64,000 nucleotides of DNA from Morinoia aosen. Its lineage: Eukaryota > Arthropoda > Malacostraca > Amphipoda > Talitridae. The notes under the pieces were generated by a model. The model made no database searches. It was not told the DNA's origin and saw only the letters and a program-made list of their open reading frames with translations. Numbering within the stretch: the first letter of the stretch is position 1; every line of letters begins with the position of its first letter. Positions 42,326-54,584 of the stretch are shown here, in pieces. The stretch spans positions 16,186,058-16,250,057 of the forward strand of contig CM059576.1 of assembly GCA_030386875.1 (NCBI GenBank). The letters are read 5' to 3'. The translations under genes were made by a program, and so were the position numbers.

Positions 42326-43029
42326 CAGATTCGGGATTACAATCCGTACGAACATTGTTTCTATGACATAAAACAGAGGTTCACAAACTTTACTATGCAA
42401 AGGACCCACAGATATTTAATTAAGCCCCATCCGAGGACCCCCCAGCCAATCAAAAGTAATTATTGCCATACCAAGACATCTATTACATGATTAGTATGCA
42501 GTAAACATACCATTTGCATACTTCTACACAAAGTATAAAATAAAGTTTTTAAAATATTTTCAAAATTCTTTATTGTTTTAAATTCAATTCGAAATAAAAT
42601 TGGTATAAATAGCCGCAGTAGATAAATGATTACACTCATTACAGTAAGTACAGTCAACACAGATAACCAAAAAACGAAATACCTTCATAAAAAAGTGCAG
42701 AATTGAACACAAAAGCCATCAAATATTTCTTGTTTAGTGGGATTAATGGGCGTGATGGCTCCTACACATTTGATCAATTCGGGGCTGATTTTCATGCGTC
42801 ATCCCAAAAAGCCATTCAGCAACTGAAAGATCTCATATCATTCGAAAAACACACCACAAATTGCGCAGAATAGTGCGCAAAATTAATAATGCAGTGTTTG
42901 AAAGGAAAAAATAAAAATGAATAAAATGGTGTTTGAAAGGATGAAATTTTACCAACAACGCTACCGAGGCGTTAGATTACTTTAGATAAGATGTTTTAGG
43001 CCTGTTTAATTATAAAAGTGGTTTTTAGA

Positions 43030-43297
43030 CAGGAAGGAGGAAGAAATCATTCAGTAATCACTTATGAAAACGCAGGATTTATGTACATGGTTCATAGAAA
43101 CAGCAAGTTGAATGGAAATTTATGAAACAATGTAAAGTTGAAGGCGTAACGAACAGTGAAAAACAGGACTGCAGTAAACCAAAAAATATGGTCCTTAACA
43201 TAACAAAAACATTCCTCTTCCATGAAAACATGATCTCCTTAACTCTCAGTTCAAGACCACACTTATTCCCCTCGTAACCACCAATTCCCATGGACAA
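43030..43297 (+). repeat. Dispersed repeat family D, diverged copy
   Basis: Carries CATAGAAACAGCAAGTTG, GAAAAACAGGACTGCAGTAAAC and the CTTAACATAACAAAAACATT block, ending near CAATTCCCATGGAC. Confidence 0.6.
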
Positions 43298-43512
43298 ACA
43301 AGTGACATTCTGCAGAGAGAGAAGCCCGTAAGATCTTTCACCACAAGGAAGAGCTACAATGTTAAAAAGATGTGAAGTGCGATGTAGTGATTAGACATTT
43401 GAGTAGCCCATAGAGGTGCATTTCAGATCTAAAAAGAAAGCGCATTGGTGCAATAATGTTTGCTAGCTAGGTGATTTTGAACTTTTCCCTTTCGAGCAGA
43501 AGAATAGTTGCA

Positions 43513-44100
43513 TTATTCACACTTGAACAGCTGACCTGCACCATGTTTGCTGGCTAGGTGATGTTTAAGATCACCATTGAGAGCAGAGGAATATTCACAT
43601 AATTCGCTTTTGAACAGCTGACCTTCACCATGTTTGGAGGCCAGATGATATTTGAGATTACCCTTTACAGCAGAGGAATATTCACATAATTCGCACTTAA
43701 ACAGATGACCTTTACCATGTTTGTTAGCTAAGTGCTGTTTAACATAACTCTTTTGAGTCGAGGAATAGTCACATAATCCACACTAGAACAGCTGCCCTTT
43801 ACCATGTTTGCTGGCCAGGTGTCTTTCAAGATTACCCTTATGAGGAGAGGAATATTCACAATGTTCACACCTGAAAAGTAGACCTTCACCATGTTTGCTG
43901 GCTAAGTGATGTTTAAGATTACCCTTGAAAGCAGAGGAATATTCACATAATTCGCACTTAAACAGCTGACCTTGACCATGTTTGCTAGCTAAGTGCAGTT
44001 TAACATTACTTTTTTGAGCTGAGGAATAGTCACATAATTCACACTTGAGCAGCTGACCTTGAACATGTTTGCTGGCTAGGTGTTTTTTAAGATTACTTTT
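43513..44100 (-). pseudogene. Zinc-finger array beyond the stop codon
   Basis: Directly after the TAA at 44101-44103 the same frame continues for 195 codons. It reads the rest of the interrupted finger, then fingers CELCDYSSAQKSNVKLH, CELCEYSSAFKGNLKHH, CEHCEYSSPHKGNLERH, CGLCDYSSTQKSYVKQH (preceded by TAG 43783-43785), CELCEYSSAVKGNLKYH and SELCEYSSALNGDLKHH (first Cys changed to Ser), ending at TAA 43513-43515. The two stops, the lost Cys and the final mid-finger stop point to a relic of a longer array, or to an allele or assembly variant. Confidence 0.75.
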
Positions 44101-45540
44101 TTAAGCTGAGGAATATTCACATAACTCACACTTGAACAGCTGCCCTTCACCATGTTTGCCGGCTAGGTGATGTTCAAGATTGCCCTTGAAAGCAGAGGAA
44201 TATTCACATAATTCGCACTTAAACAGCTGACCTTGACCATGTTTGCTAGCTAAGTGCAGTTTAACATTACTTTTTTGAGCAGAGGAATAGTCACATAATT
44301 CACACTTGAACAGCTGCCCTTCACCATGTTTGCTCGCTCGGTGTAATTTGACATTATTTTTTTGAGAAGAGGAATAGTCACATAAATCACACTTGAACAG
44401 CTGCCCTTCACCATGTTTGCTCGCTCGGTGTAATTTGACACTATTTTTATGAGCAGAGGAATATTCACATAATTCGCACTTGAACAGCTGCCCTTCACCA
44501 TGTTTGCTCGCTCGGTGTAGTTTGACACTATTCTTATGAGCAGAGGAATATTCACATAATTCGCACTTAAACAGCTGACCTTGACCATGTTTGCTAGCTA
44601 AGTGCAGTTTCACATTACTTTTATGAGCTGAGGAATAGTCACATAATTCACACTTGAACAGCTGACCTTGACCATGTTTGCTGGCTAGGTGTTTTTTAAG
44701 ATTGCCCTTACGAGCAGAGGAATAGTCACAGAACTCACACTCTAACAGTTGTCCCTTCCTATCTTTGCTGGCTTGGTATGGTTCATGTTCGTTTCTACGA
44801 GCCGAGTCATTCAAGTTACGCCTGTAAAGTTGACTTTGAACATGTCTGCTTATTTGAGGTCCTATTTTGCGTGTACCAGACAAACACTGCTTCAAGTTTC
44901 CTTCATTTGCTGAAAAATATTCGCACACTTCACAGTTGAACACCATACTATTGTGCAATGTACCTTTTTTAGGTGAATCAGAACTGGACTCGATGACAAA
45001 ACGCGAGTCACAGATATCACATTTAAGCTCTTCATGGCTATGTTTATTACCTGGCTGTTCCGTCGTCATTTGCACACCTGGTTTTTGATATCTCCCGGAT
45101 AGACCTTCGTACCGGCTCTCATTATAATGCTGCTCCACTACATGCTGCTTCAAAATACTCATGTACATTGTAGAGTAGTCACAGAACCCACAATCGCAGT
45201 AACATCCCAATTTGTGCCTGACACGGAGGTGCAGCTCCATAAGGTCCCTCCTACCAGTGGAGTAATCACAAAGTGCACACAGTAAGGGCCGTGAAATGAG
45301 TCTGTCAGGAGGTGGGGCCTCAACACCACTGCCGCTACCTGACACATCTGATGGTAGCGAGTCAGCACTCCCTAGAGATGCTCCAGCTGGTCCCTGGTGA
45401 ACAGCGGTTGCGTTGCACACACCAGAGCTGCCTTCCCTCACCTTGTCCTCTGCTTCTGCGTGCCCTGAACGTGCCTCAGTGCTGTCATTGTCCACTTCTC
45501 TCTTGAAAGTAACACCATGAGAGCCTGAACTTGAACTGGC
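44101..45540 (-). CDS. C2H2 zinc-finger protein, exon 3 (finger array)
   Basis: Last coding exon of a three-exon gene. The 3' splice site TTTTCCTCACAG ends at 45541; the exon opens in phase 0 with codon GCC at 45540, matching the end of exon 2. In protein numbering (557 residues total), fingers C166 (CALCDYSTGRRDLMELH) and CGFCDYSTMYMSILKQH come first, then a degenerate region including CEVCEYFSANEGNLKQC where His became Cys. From 346 to the end are seven complete fingers, each C-x2-C-x12-H-x4-H joined by G(Q/E)GQLFK linkers, and an eighth cut by TAA. Repeats are 81 bp and nearly identical, differing mainly at helix positions -1, +2 and +6. Likely a nuclear DNA-binding regulator; target unknown. 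Confidence 0.88.
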   Translation of the reverse strand, partial: ASSSSGSHGVTFKREVDNDSTEARSGHAEAEDKVREGSSGVCNATAVHQGPAGASLGSADSLPSDVSGSGSGVEAPPPDRLISRPLLCALCDYSTGRRDLMELHLRVRHKLGCYCDCGFCDYSTMYMSILKQHVVEQHYNESRYEGLSGRYQKPGVQMTTEQPGNKHSHEELKCDICDSRFVIESSSDSPKKGTLHNSMVFNCEVCEYFSANEGNLKQCLSGTRKIGPQISRHVQSQLYRRNLNDSARRNEHEPYQASKDRKGQLLECEFCDYSSARKGNLKKHLASKHGQGQLFKCELCDYSSAHKSNVKLHLASKHGQGQLFKCELCEYSSAHKNSVKLHRASKHGEGQLFKCELCEYSSAHKNSVKLHRASKHGEGQLFKCDLCDYSSSQKNNVKLHRASKHGEGQLFKCELCDYSSAQKSNVKLHLASKHGQGQLFKCELCEYSSAFKGNLEHHLAGKHGEGQLFKCELCEYSSA

Positions 45541-46936
45541 CTGTGAGGAAAACTTTTCCCGATTATTACTGGCCCAGATTCTCAGGAAAAAAACGCATTA
45601 TACGCAAATTGCTATTAAAAGTACCTATGTACTTGGTAACTATATACATTTGAGACTGAGTTGTGCCGATGATCATTCATTTTTATTTTAATCTTAAGCA
45701 AATGCGCTCAACTGTTAAAAAAAAGAAAAATATATGAAAAATATTTCAATACAGAGCAAAAATTAACCGAAGTGTTCATGAAAAATCTTCTACATGCAAT
45801 AGCGCTTGTCATGACCACATTATTTTGGATATGATTCCTGCATAAAACTTTACTGTTAACGATTTTCTCTTTAAAACACAACACTAACTTGATTATTCTT
45901 CTTAAATTTAAAAGTGACTTTATTTGTATTAGACATATTGTCTCTGAAAAACAGAGTGGCTGAAGTGATTTCTTACACTAAAAAAAAAATTATTCATTCG
46001 TTGGTCTCACACACGAAGCAAGAAACACGTATAAAAATAAAAAATCTGGCTCCTCAAGTAATTAATATGGTTTTACGTGTGGCAAGAGCTCCACACTGAC
46101 ATCTTTTTATCAAAAATTTGGCAGCAAATGTTTGAAGAAGTTGAGAAGGCAAAAGAAAACTTCAAAGCGTCTTGAAACGATCACTGGCGTAAACCAGTTA
46201 TAATGCATCGCTTAAGTCAACTCACAGAGGCACAACACAATTAAGAAAGGGCTCCATGACACGGGATACAAGAAGCATGCTGAAAATAGCTTGGATAATA
46301 GTAATCAAGGGACCATAATTTATTCAGCACTAGCTGTGGTTGGGGAACGGGAATAAAGTGGACCACAGTCGCAATTCAAGCCATTGCTCGAACGCTGAGG
46401 TCCTTTGCGGACTATGTAAGGCAGAGTTAAAAGCGTTCAGCAATTAAGTTCTCTGGATTCGATCCTGTTAATCAGCCTAAAAAATTAATAACGCTGGTAA
46501 TATTAGACTAAGCGGAGCAATGGCGGGGGTTCCTCACATCTTCAGCTAAAAATGTATATGCAAACACTAAAAACGTTTGTCCGCCCATCTGGCTACGAGT
46601 CCAAAGCCAGAGCAACAGAATCGGGCAAGCTAACGAGCGTGTCCACCAGAAGCCGACACGGGAGAAGAGACCTAGCTGTGAGCGCGGGTGCATCTTACTT
46701 TGTGCTCCGCGGTACTCCGGCAAAACCGCCCTCGCTACCGGGGACTTCTACGTCTTCGACAGCCGGCTACATTGAAGAGTGTTCGTCTGAACATTATATT
46801 CGAAATCGTCAGGTGAGCCCTCCAGCCAGATTATGCTTCGCTTGTCATTTACTTATCACTGTTTTTGAGTTACCTGCCCCAGATGAGTGCCCAGTAAATA
46901 TGTGTGTCATAGGCCCGTTAATTCGGGATTTGTGTC
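45541..46936. other. Intron 2 of the zinc-finger gene, 3' part
   Basis: Begins at the acceptor site and is AT-rich. A forward frame at 46552-46965 (137 codons) and an opposing one at 46508-46723 lie in a GC-richer patch but match no family I know. Confidence 0.45.
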
Positions 46937-47024
46937 CTGTCGCGATACGTGAAAAGGGTTACTAATCACGCACGCAGGGGGAGTCTCAACCCCCAAAGAT
47001 TTTAAAATATTGTCCATCATGCTT
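46937..47024 (+). repeat. 88-bp repeat, inverted partner at 53060-53147
   Basis: CTGTCGCGATACGTGAAAAG through to CCATCATGCTT. Its reverse complement at 53060-53147 differs at one base. Both are within intron 2 of the zinc-finger gene, 6 kb apart. Confidence 0.85.
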
Positions 47025-48630
47025 GCGTACACCTGCATACCAGACATGGAGAATAAAAGGATTGAAGATTTACATGAATTTATTTGAGGGAAACCCGTGG
47101 ATAAAGTATACAAGGCATTGGAACGAAACGATTTGAAAGGGCACAACTGCATTAATGAAAGGCACACACATTTCTACCGTTATAAGACTCTAAACATGAC
47201 ACGATATAAATGTGATGCTTACCGAGAATTCAAGCTATCAATGCTTCCGCGCTGCCAACAATTTACGAACACACAAATTAAGGTCACCGTATGCACTCAG
47301 AGCACAGAAATTACGAGGTTGACAAATTACAATTTAACCTTGACTCGCAACAAGGCACCCAAAATATATGAATGCTTCGCATGTTATCGCGTAGACCTAA
47401 GACACAAAATCATTACACGGCACGTCCCTTTTACTGCAGCGTACCACTTTGACTTGCACTAATACACTTTAAAGCACTGATCAAAATACTCGATACCACA
47501 AAAATTTAACACTTCCGTGAGGCGCGGTCGCTGGATGTTCGGGGTAAACTCTTTCCAACTTTGCGGGATCTTCAACAGAGTTCATCACTGCGGCGGTGAT
47601 ACTCAGGCTCCAATCAGGAAGGCGCTGCTGCTGTCCATTCTTAGCACATTCATGCTCCCCACATCTGCGCTTTGGCTGCGTTGGCGAGCTGGCAAACTGT
47701 ATATCTTTTCTTGTTTCCTTCCGTTTTGTTGGTGAACGCGTGTCTCCAGATTTTAATGCTGTGATTGTCTGTGAGCTTATAATTAGCGCAGAGATTCTCC
47801 ATGAGTGTTTCACTTCACGTTGAATTGTTGATGTGCTCAGGCCGTAATTCTTCGAGCGAGTGCTCATTGCAGGGCAAGACTTCGACGATACAGTTGCAGT
47901 CTCCCTGGGTGTTCGGAGAGTTGTCCGCACACACTTCGAGCGGGTGTTCGTTGCACAATTTTGTCGTTATTGAAGGAGTTAAATGTCGGCTTCGATTTCT
48001 CGAGTGAAGTCAATCCTGACTTAACACTAGCCCGGGAAATGTCGGCCTATCGCTGAAATTTCCCGGTTTTTGCACTCCAAAGCCTAACGTGTATCGTTTC
48101 GCGTGGCTGAGACCAGAATCCTCTCAATTCTTGTCGTGAATTCTTTTTATCCGTGTCGCCTCATTCCTTCTCGAAAAATCCCGATTCTTCGCCGTTTTGA
48201 CACAGCATCTCAATTCTTATTGGTTGGAGACTCGCTTACTTCGACATCTAGAAGTGGTATTGGCTGTTTCTTTGTGTCCGCGTTCCCCTCGTTGCTTTCA
48301 TTGGCTAGTATCGTGGGCAGTTTCGAGTTTACTTCCTTCCCGCTTCACGACTGGTTGTTTTGACCCGTAGCCACGCCTATTGGGAGCACTGTTCTCGACC
48401 GTGAATATCTTCACGGCCTGCGTATGTGTGTTGTGTGTGCGTCTTGTGTGTTGGCCTGAGATTTGTGTTCGTGTCTCAGACTGTTTGTAGACGCCTGAGC
48501 CAGCCATCTCGTCGAAACGCTACCCACTTGAGCTCGACATATTTATAGCCAGACTCATGTCGAAACCTGAGAACAACGCCGTTCTTGTAGAGTTCTGCGG
48601 TTACAACATCCTGTCCACTGTCCCTGGCTC
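47025..48630. other. Intronic block, partly GC-richer, no gene recognised
   Basis: 47480-48550 is richer in GC and CpG than the rest of the intron and has frames on both strands (47481-47930 minus, 48103-48363 plus) without family features. An inverted pair GCCCGGGAAATGTCGG / CTGAAATTTCCCGG lies near 48031-48065, and a TATTTATAG box at 48539. It could be a solo LTR or an old element; not provable here. Confidence 0.4.
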
Positions 48631-48639
48631 AACAAGATA

Positions 48640-48830
48640 TTGTATTTCCCCAAGTAAAGTATTTTGAAGTGTAGTCTCTCCTCAAATAAAGTATTTCCCA
48701 AATTTCCCCGAGTAAAGTATTTCCCCAACAAAGGTGAATTATCTCCTGAAATAAGGTATTTCCCAAATTTTCATACTTCTTCGAATAAAGTATTTCCCAA
48801 ATTTCCCGGAGTGAAGTATTTCCCCACAAT
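48640..48830. repeat. Degenerate tandem repeat (AAGTATTTCCC units)
   Basis: About eight copies of a 15-40-bp theme: (G/A)(A/T)AAAGTATTTCCC(A/C) followed by AATTTCCC(C/G)GAGT. No coding capacity. Confidence 0.7.
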
Positions 48831-48839
48831 ACCCGGCCC

Positions 48840-50094
48840 CAACGAGAGAAAATTTGAGGCAAATTGTAAATTTGACGCAAATTTTCAACCGTTAATTATA
48901 TATATATATATATGTATTCCCCAAGTTAACCCTTTACATGACAAAATAGAAAAATGTTCCCCATCATTCAATATAGAAACCCCGTTGCTTCTCTCCTGAC
49001 CATCTCCATACTTCGAGGCGCTCACGGTGATGCATTTTCGTAACAGGAAAAATTTTCTAGATACCTGACACACTAAATTGAAAAGCTCATTTCTCGCACA
49101 CATTATTATAGAACGCAAGGAGAAAAGAACACATTAAAGATAACGCATAAATCGGACAACATGAACGCACAAAATAAAACGCACCCGTTATCTTATTATT
49201 TCCGGCTTGTCCTCGACAAGTTCATCAACATAGATAAACATACAAATTAGAGACCGTAGAGTAGGCGAATGTTGTACAAGCAGAGACATCCTTTCAGCTT
49301 TTTCGGTTGCAATCCACCTAAAAAACAAAATTTTTCTCCTGGACAAAACTTGCTGTTGCTCCTCCTGTGCGCCTAGCTACAGCTTGTCGTTGTTCTTCTT
49401 GTGACGTGCTACTCCTCTTCGGCTTGCGACTGATCCTGGGGAGGGCCCCCTGCTGAGAATCGAGGTTACTGAAGCTTTTCCATTAAAAAATTCATCCTTG
49501 GCGCCACGTGAACTCGTGGAGAATTCCGTAGATCCTCGTTGCGTCAAATCGCGGACAAATCCTTTAGATTTCTGCGTCAAATGCGCGTTGGACTCCAACG
49601 TAGGAGCTCATAAGCTCTTTCATCATAATTGTAGAAAATGAAGCACATTTATTGCGAAGACCTTCAGGCTTTGGTTCTCAGTCTGCTCGTCGACTAGCAT
49701 AACGTAAACCCCTGAGGTTCGCGTTAAATTGCTAAGGATCTCCTTCCGTAAATTACGCGTTTGTTTGTCTAACATGGTTACTTTGTAATCGAGAGACAGC
49801 GCATTACATGGTCGATCAACGTAAGAATTATTCCTCGGTTTCCTTCAAAATCTGCCTTGAGTGAGGCGGACGTGAGCTACGCGAAGAATTCCTACATACA
49901 TACATAAAATATTTAATTTCCGGTATCCTCAACCAACTCTAGACAAAGCCGAAATTCGTTCGACGGTGTTACTAATCAGTTGAATCACCTAAATATTTCG
50001 AAGAAAATAAAACATTCTTGCTCATGACGTACGAACTAGCAGGAGAATTGCCAGGTAGGCCAAAATCCTGAATACGTAGGCCTACCAATAAGAA
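48840..50094. other. Intronic sequence, no gene recognised
   Basis: Contains a short (TA)n run at 48897-48913. The minus frame 49377-49598 is low-complexity and unsupported. Confidence 0.4.
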
Positions 50095-50345
50095 AAATGC
50101 ACATATAAATTGGGTATTGTCAAGGCATCGGACTTTCGTCATACTCTGCCGCGAAGGCTTTTCTAACGATCCGACCCTTTTGACAACACCGACATACAAA
50201 GAAATGCAGAAATAGACAAAATGTAGTGTTATCAACCCGTCAAACTTATATCTTACTACGCCGAAAGGCTCTTCAGACGATCTGACATTGCGATAACACT
50301 GACACAAAATGCAAAAAAAAATAGACATGACACAAAATTTTATAC
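50095..50345. repeat. Two ~120-bp degenerate tandem units
   Basis: Unit 1 about 50118-50224 and unit 2 about 50225-50340 share GT-TTGTCAA, CGCCG(C)GAAGGCT, ACGATCCGAC, GACAACACCGACA and AATAGACA landmarks. The 134-codon minus frame across them is a by-product of the duplication. Confidence 0.5.
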
Positions 50346-50349
50346 GATT

Positions 50350-53055
50350 CTCAGCCCCAGAGTCAGTGCAGCACATTTAAATGATTCCACGTTGCTCGAC
50401 GACATCGTTCGTACACACGATATTTATGTACTCATTCCTTTTCCACAGTTTCACTAACATCGTTAAACAACGAATTAATGGAAATTTTTACCCTAATAAT
50501 TATCATGCCTACATGAACAATGAACAAAAATGAAATCAATGACGCATACCAATGATGTTTGAGAATAACCAGCGTCAGCGTCAACAACATTATGGGGAAA
50601 GAGTGATCAAGAAATTCCCACACAACGGCGCTAAAACACCTTCACTAGCTTGGCTCAAAAACAACTCGTCATTTTGATACAACACATTTATAAATCAATG
50701 TTACTGACCATACTCTCTCAGACATTTCCTGCTTTCATATCCTACATTATGACCTCACGTACTACCACACTTAAGTTGACGCACAAGAGAATTCCATTGC
50801 CTCGGCTCAGAACAGCAATAAAATTATATAGCTTCGCTGCACCGCAGACTGTCCCGCTGATCCGTATTGTTAAGATAACTTCCATGTATTCACCGCAATG
50901 CTTTTCATTTCAATTCTCACGCTGTATTGAATCCACCTAACAGAAAATAAAGTCTCCATCTTGAATATTGTACATTTCCGACAATGTGAAACGCTCATAT
51001 TTCCGTGAAGCTAACTCGTTAACTTTGCCTAAGCAAGAACACACTCAGTATTACACAATAATTCAGTTTGAATTACCTACGAGAATGGACAGCATCATTT
51101 AAGTGTTAATAAAATATTGAATGGAGAACGCTTGCAATTTCAAACGAAGTTTATACATCGAGTATTGTAGCTGACTTCATGAAATTCTCAATTTGACATA
51201 GAAAAATTCGTCCTTTAACCATCCGTAACACCTTAGGAACAACTCCAATTGGGTGGTATATTCCAGTGTTAACAAATTATTAAAAGTTTCAATTTATCAT
51301 GGTGAGTGTTAACTTGAAATTCCTATTTGGGCAATCAACGATTAAAAAAAATTGCAAGCTCAAAATTCAATGCGCGCTCAAACTGATAATAAAAATTATT
51401 TTATTGGCAACATGTAACCGTTTAGACCACAAAAAAAATTGCATTTAATCCACGTGTTCCCTTAAAATCTACAGATACTTAATGTAATACAGTTCCCCCC
51501 AGCTGAAGGTAGCTGGGATTGAATAATCTTAAATGCATAATAAGCCTTGCACAGTCGAATCCACTTAAAAAATTTTAATTTCTCATGAAAATCCCAAAAG
51601 TTTCAGTGTGATGCAGCACATTGGTTACCACATACATGAGAAAGTTTTCACAGAGTACTAGATTTTAGTGGATTAATAATGAAAAGTTATTTAAATTCTC
51701 ACTCTGATGTACTGGTGCTTTATCATCATCCTGATGTGAATAGAAAAACGAATCCACTTTAATTAACACACGAGCAGAGGCATCATTAATATCTAAGCAA
51801 ATAAAATTAGACCACGAACTACATTCGCAGCATGCTTGAAATTACAACTTACTCTCAAAACTACATTTAAATTTTTTGTTTTTTAAGTGCCGTCATTTAA
51901 TTCATTCAACAGTTTGTAACACAAAAATATTTGGGATAGCACGGAAATTGATTCTCAAACAATCCCATTACTGTTTCTTAGCCGATGTCAATTTAAATAA
52001 TTGAAGCACTCAAATATCAATGAATGAAAACACGAATTATGTTGCTAAAGCTGATTGGAGAAGCTTGACACACACGAGGCCAAAAAGAAAATTCTGTAAA
52101 TTATTTTTCTCAGTGAGGCGTCACAAAAATGAAAATTTCAGCCGAATTAATTACTCAATACCTCAAACCTTGGTAAACTTTACTTGCTTCAAAGATTCAC
52201 TCGAGACAAGGCAGTGTTTGCTAAAATTACGGCGTCATTTTCCAAAGCCAATGCTTCACACCTAAATTCAGTTAAACCTAATGATTGTACAGATCATAGA
52301 AAAATTCAACCAAAATTCAGCACTCAAGAAAAATTTTTATCGAACACACTGTCAAGAAAATAGAGTAAGTATTTTCCTCGCAAGAGGCGCAGAGGCTGTT
52401 GTTCAGAGCATACCGACAAATTCCTAATCACAAGGGCACTGAAATACAAATCTCCTATGAAGAAGGAAATTCTTTTTAATAATGATGGCGGCACTTCAGA
52501 ACGTGACTAAATTATGCTGGCTCTCGGATGCACCAAAAATAAATTGTGCCAATAAGACAACGCTATTAATTGAACTTTGATGTAATATTCACTCAAACAA
52601 CATTAACTGAATCAACTCAGCGGCACGAGAAAATGAGCAAAGATTCCGAAAAATATCAATTTCTCATAGCATTTCGAAACTAATGGCCATGGATTACACT
52701 CAGTCAAGTACACTTCAAATTAGGCGCTTAGAAAATGGTCCGACTGCAGCTGCAAGGATTTCAAATTTTATTGCTCCACGCATTTATGACTCAAAGCAGT
52801 GAAATGCCATCACACAACGAAGGGCAGTTCCTGAAGGCAAGACTAATCGCCACCACAAGAAACTACACAGAGCAAGCGAAATACAATGCCGGACAAATAA
52901 TTGCAAACGACTGGATCATTATTTGAATTCTTTCTGAGGGACCGTTATAAAACATATATAAAAAATTTTTTAAGCAACTGAAAATGATTAAAGAAAGTTC
53001 TCCATGCCAATATACAGACAGTATGCTTGCATAGGACAATTAATATATTTTTCCT
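50350..53055. other. Intronic AT-rich sequence, no gene recognised
   Basis: About 2.7 kb with only short frames (for example 50650-50940 and 52020-52265 on the plus strand) that show no conserved motif or splice context. I see nothing to annotate. Confidence 0.45.
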
Positions 53056-53059
53056 GTCG

Positions 53060-53147
53060 AAGCATGATGGACAATATTTTAAAATGTTTGGGGGTTGAGA
53101 CTCCCCCTGCGTGCGTGATTAGTAACCCTTTTCACGTATCGCGACAG
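53060..53147 (-). repeat. 88-bp repeat, inverted partner of 46937-47024
   Basis: Reverse complement of 46937-47024 with one mismatch (C for G in the CCCCCAAA-ATTTT segment). Confidence 0.85.
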
Positions 53148-53827
53148 TCCACTGGGCGGGTGGCAGCACACCACATAGAGAATTACAAAACAAGACTTCA
53201 ATACAATACTAGCAGTCAAAGACACAATTACTCTACGACAGGCTCATCAATTTTTGAAAATAAAATGTATTACACCAACCACCAATAAATTTCCAATAGA
53301 CAAATAGACAATAAATCTCAATTCAACAGAATTGAAACTCGAGAATAATGGAGTGTGTAGTAAGACTATTATCTGGAACCAAAGTAAAACATTGCTCAGC
53401 AGTTAATGAAATGGTTTGGCAATAAATTGAGCTAATCTAGATGCTTTAAATCATTCATCAAGCAATTGGAATAGAATTAAATCCGCTGAATGACGAGTTT
53501 TGTCAATTATGTCAGAAATGCGCAAAACAATAAGAGGTGAAAGCAGTAATAATGTTTAAATGTCACAAAATAGTGGCCAAGAACAGGTAAAAACAAACTA
53601 CATATGAATAAGTTCAATTTTTCTGTGGAATGATAAATACTCTACTGAACCAAACGAAAGCATTCAAGAATAAAGTGAGTAATAAATTGGAAGCATTCAT
53701 GAGAAGGGAAAGTAATCAATCGGAATCATTCACAAAGAGAGTAAGCAATCCACAGGAAGCACTCAAGAAAAGTGTAAGCAACCAAATATAAGCACTCAAT
53801 AGAAGAGTAAGCAGCCAATTGCAGCAC

Positions 53828-53949
53828 CTGGGGTTCCTGAGGCCAGTCAATGGGCTCGTCTTTTACAGTAACAGCCTCCAGCTCAGTGTCAGGCACTTCA
53901 CTTTTGATGTAAATTTCATCTAGATGGCTCCCAGAGCTCGGCCCATCAC
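53828..53949 (-). CDS. C2H2 zinc-finger protein, exon 2
   Basis: 122 nt between a TCACTTGCAG acceptor (AG at 53951-53950) and a CAG/GTGCTG donor at 53827. The first two bases finish a Gly codon started in exon 1, and the exon ends in phase 0, as exon 3 requires. It encodes DGPSSGSHLDEIYIKSEVPD and on to VKDEPIDWPQEPQ. The IKSE and VKDE boxes fit the SUMO consensus (hydrophobic-K-x-E), common in the N-terminal linkers of insect zinc-finger repressors. The donor is weak, so the 3' edge is a little less sure. Confidence 0.72.
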
Positions 53950-54584
53950 CTGCAAGTGACACAAGCTCATTGAAAAAAATTGCATATGAGATAACAAATC
54001 TAGTAACAGCTTTTTACGTGTTAAAATACAAAGGTAATTTCATGATTTGACAATGCCTACAATTTGGTTAATAATTCAATACATGGAAACTGGAACAATT
54101 TGAAAAAATCTAGTTATAATTATAGCAGCCAACACAATGCAACCCTTCCAACTAAATAGTTAATACTTCAAAAGCTTAGGAGATTAAATGAGCTTTATCA
54201 TATTCTAGGTTACACCAACAAATTTAAATGGCACTATTGAGCAAGAAACAAAGTCTTCAGAATAAATAGTAGTTACAGTTCATAATAAACTAGCAATTCT
54301 AATAAAAATTTGCATTAAAAATGTACTTTGCACTTCACTATAATTCTGAAGGACATCAAGCAAGTTTGAATTAAAAATTAATGTAAACCAATTTTCATAA
54401 CATTCATGAGACAATTAAAATAGAATGAAATCCAGTTAGTGACATCTTTTCTCAATTATGACACCATTTCTCAACCTTGAGAGAGGAAGTTTCACACTGA
54501 AGACAAAGACCAAAACTCAACACAACTCCTTATACCATGGAAGTCCCAATCTTTACCACAGCTTTTTGAATGTTTTCAACTTGA
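53950..54584. other. Intron 1 of the zinc-finger gene, 3' part; nothing recognised
   Basis: AT-rich sequence leading to the exon 2 acceptor. No frames of interest. Confidence 0.4.

Noticed and set aside
44250-44588. 112-codon frame in the finger array with repeated S-x-N-Y-V-N/T-I-P-L
   Set aside because: Out-of-frame reading of the 81-bp finger repeats.
47481-47930. 149-codon minus-strand frame in a GC-richer intronic block
   Set aside because: Ser/Thr/Arg/Pro-biased with no recognisable domain, and overlapped by equally long frames on the other strand.
48640-48830. CRISPR-like array of short repeats
   Set aside because: Repeats are degenerate, irregular and without unique spacers, in a eukaryotic intron; a simple tandem repeat.
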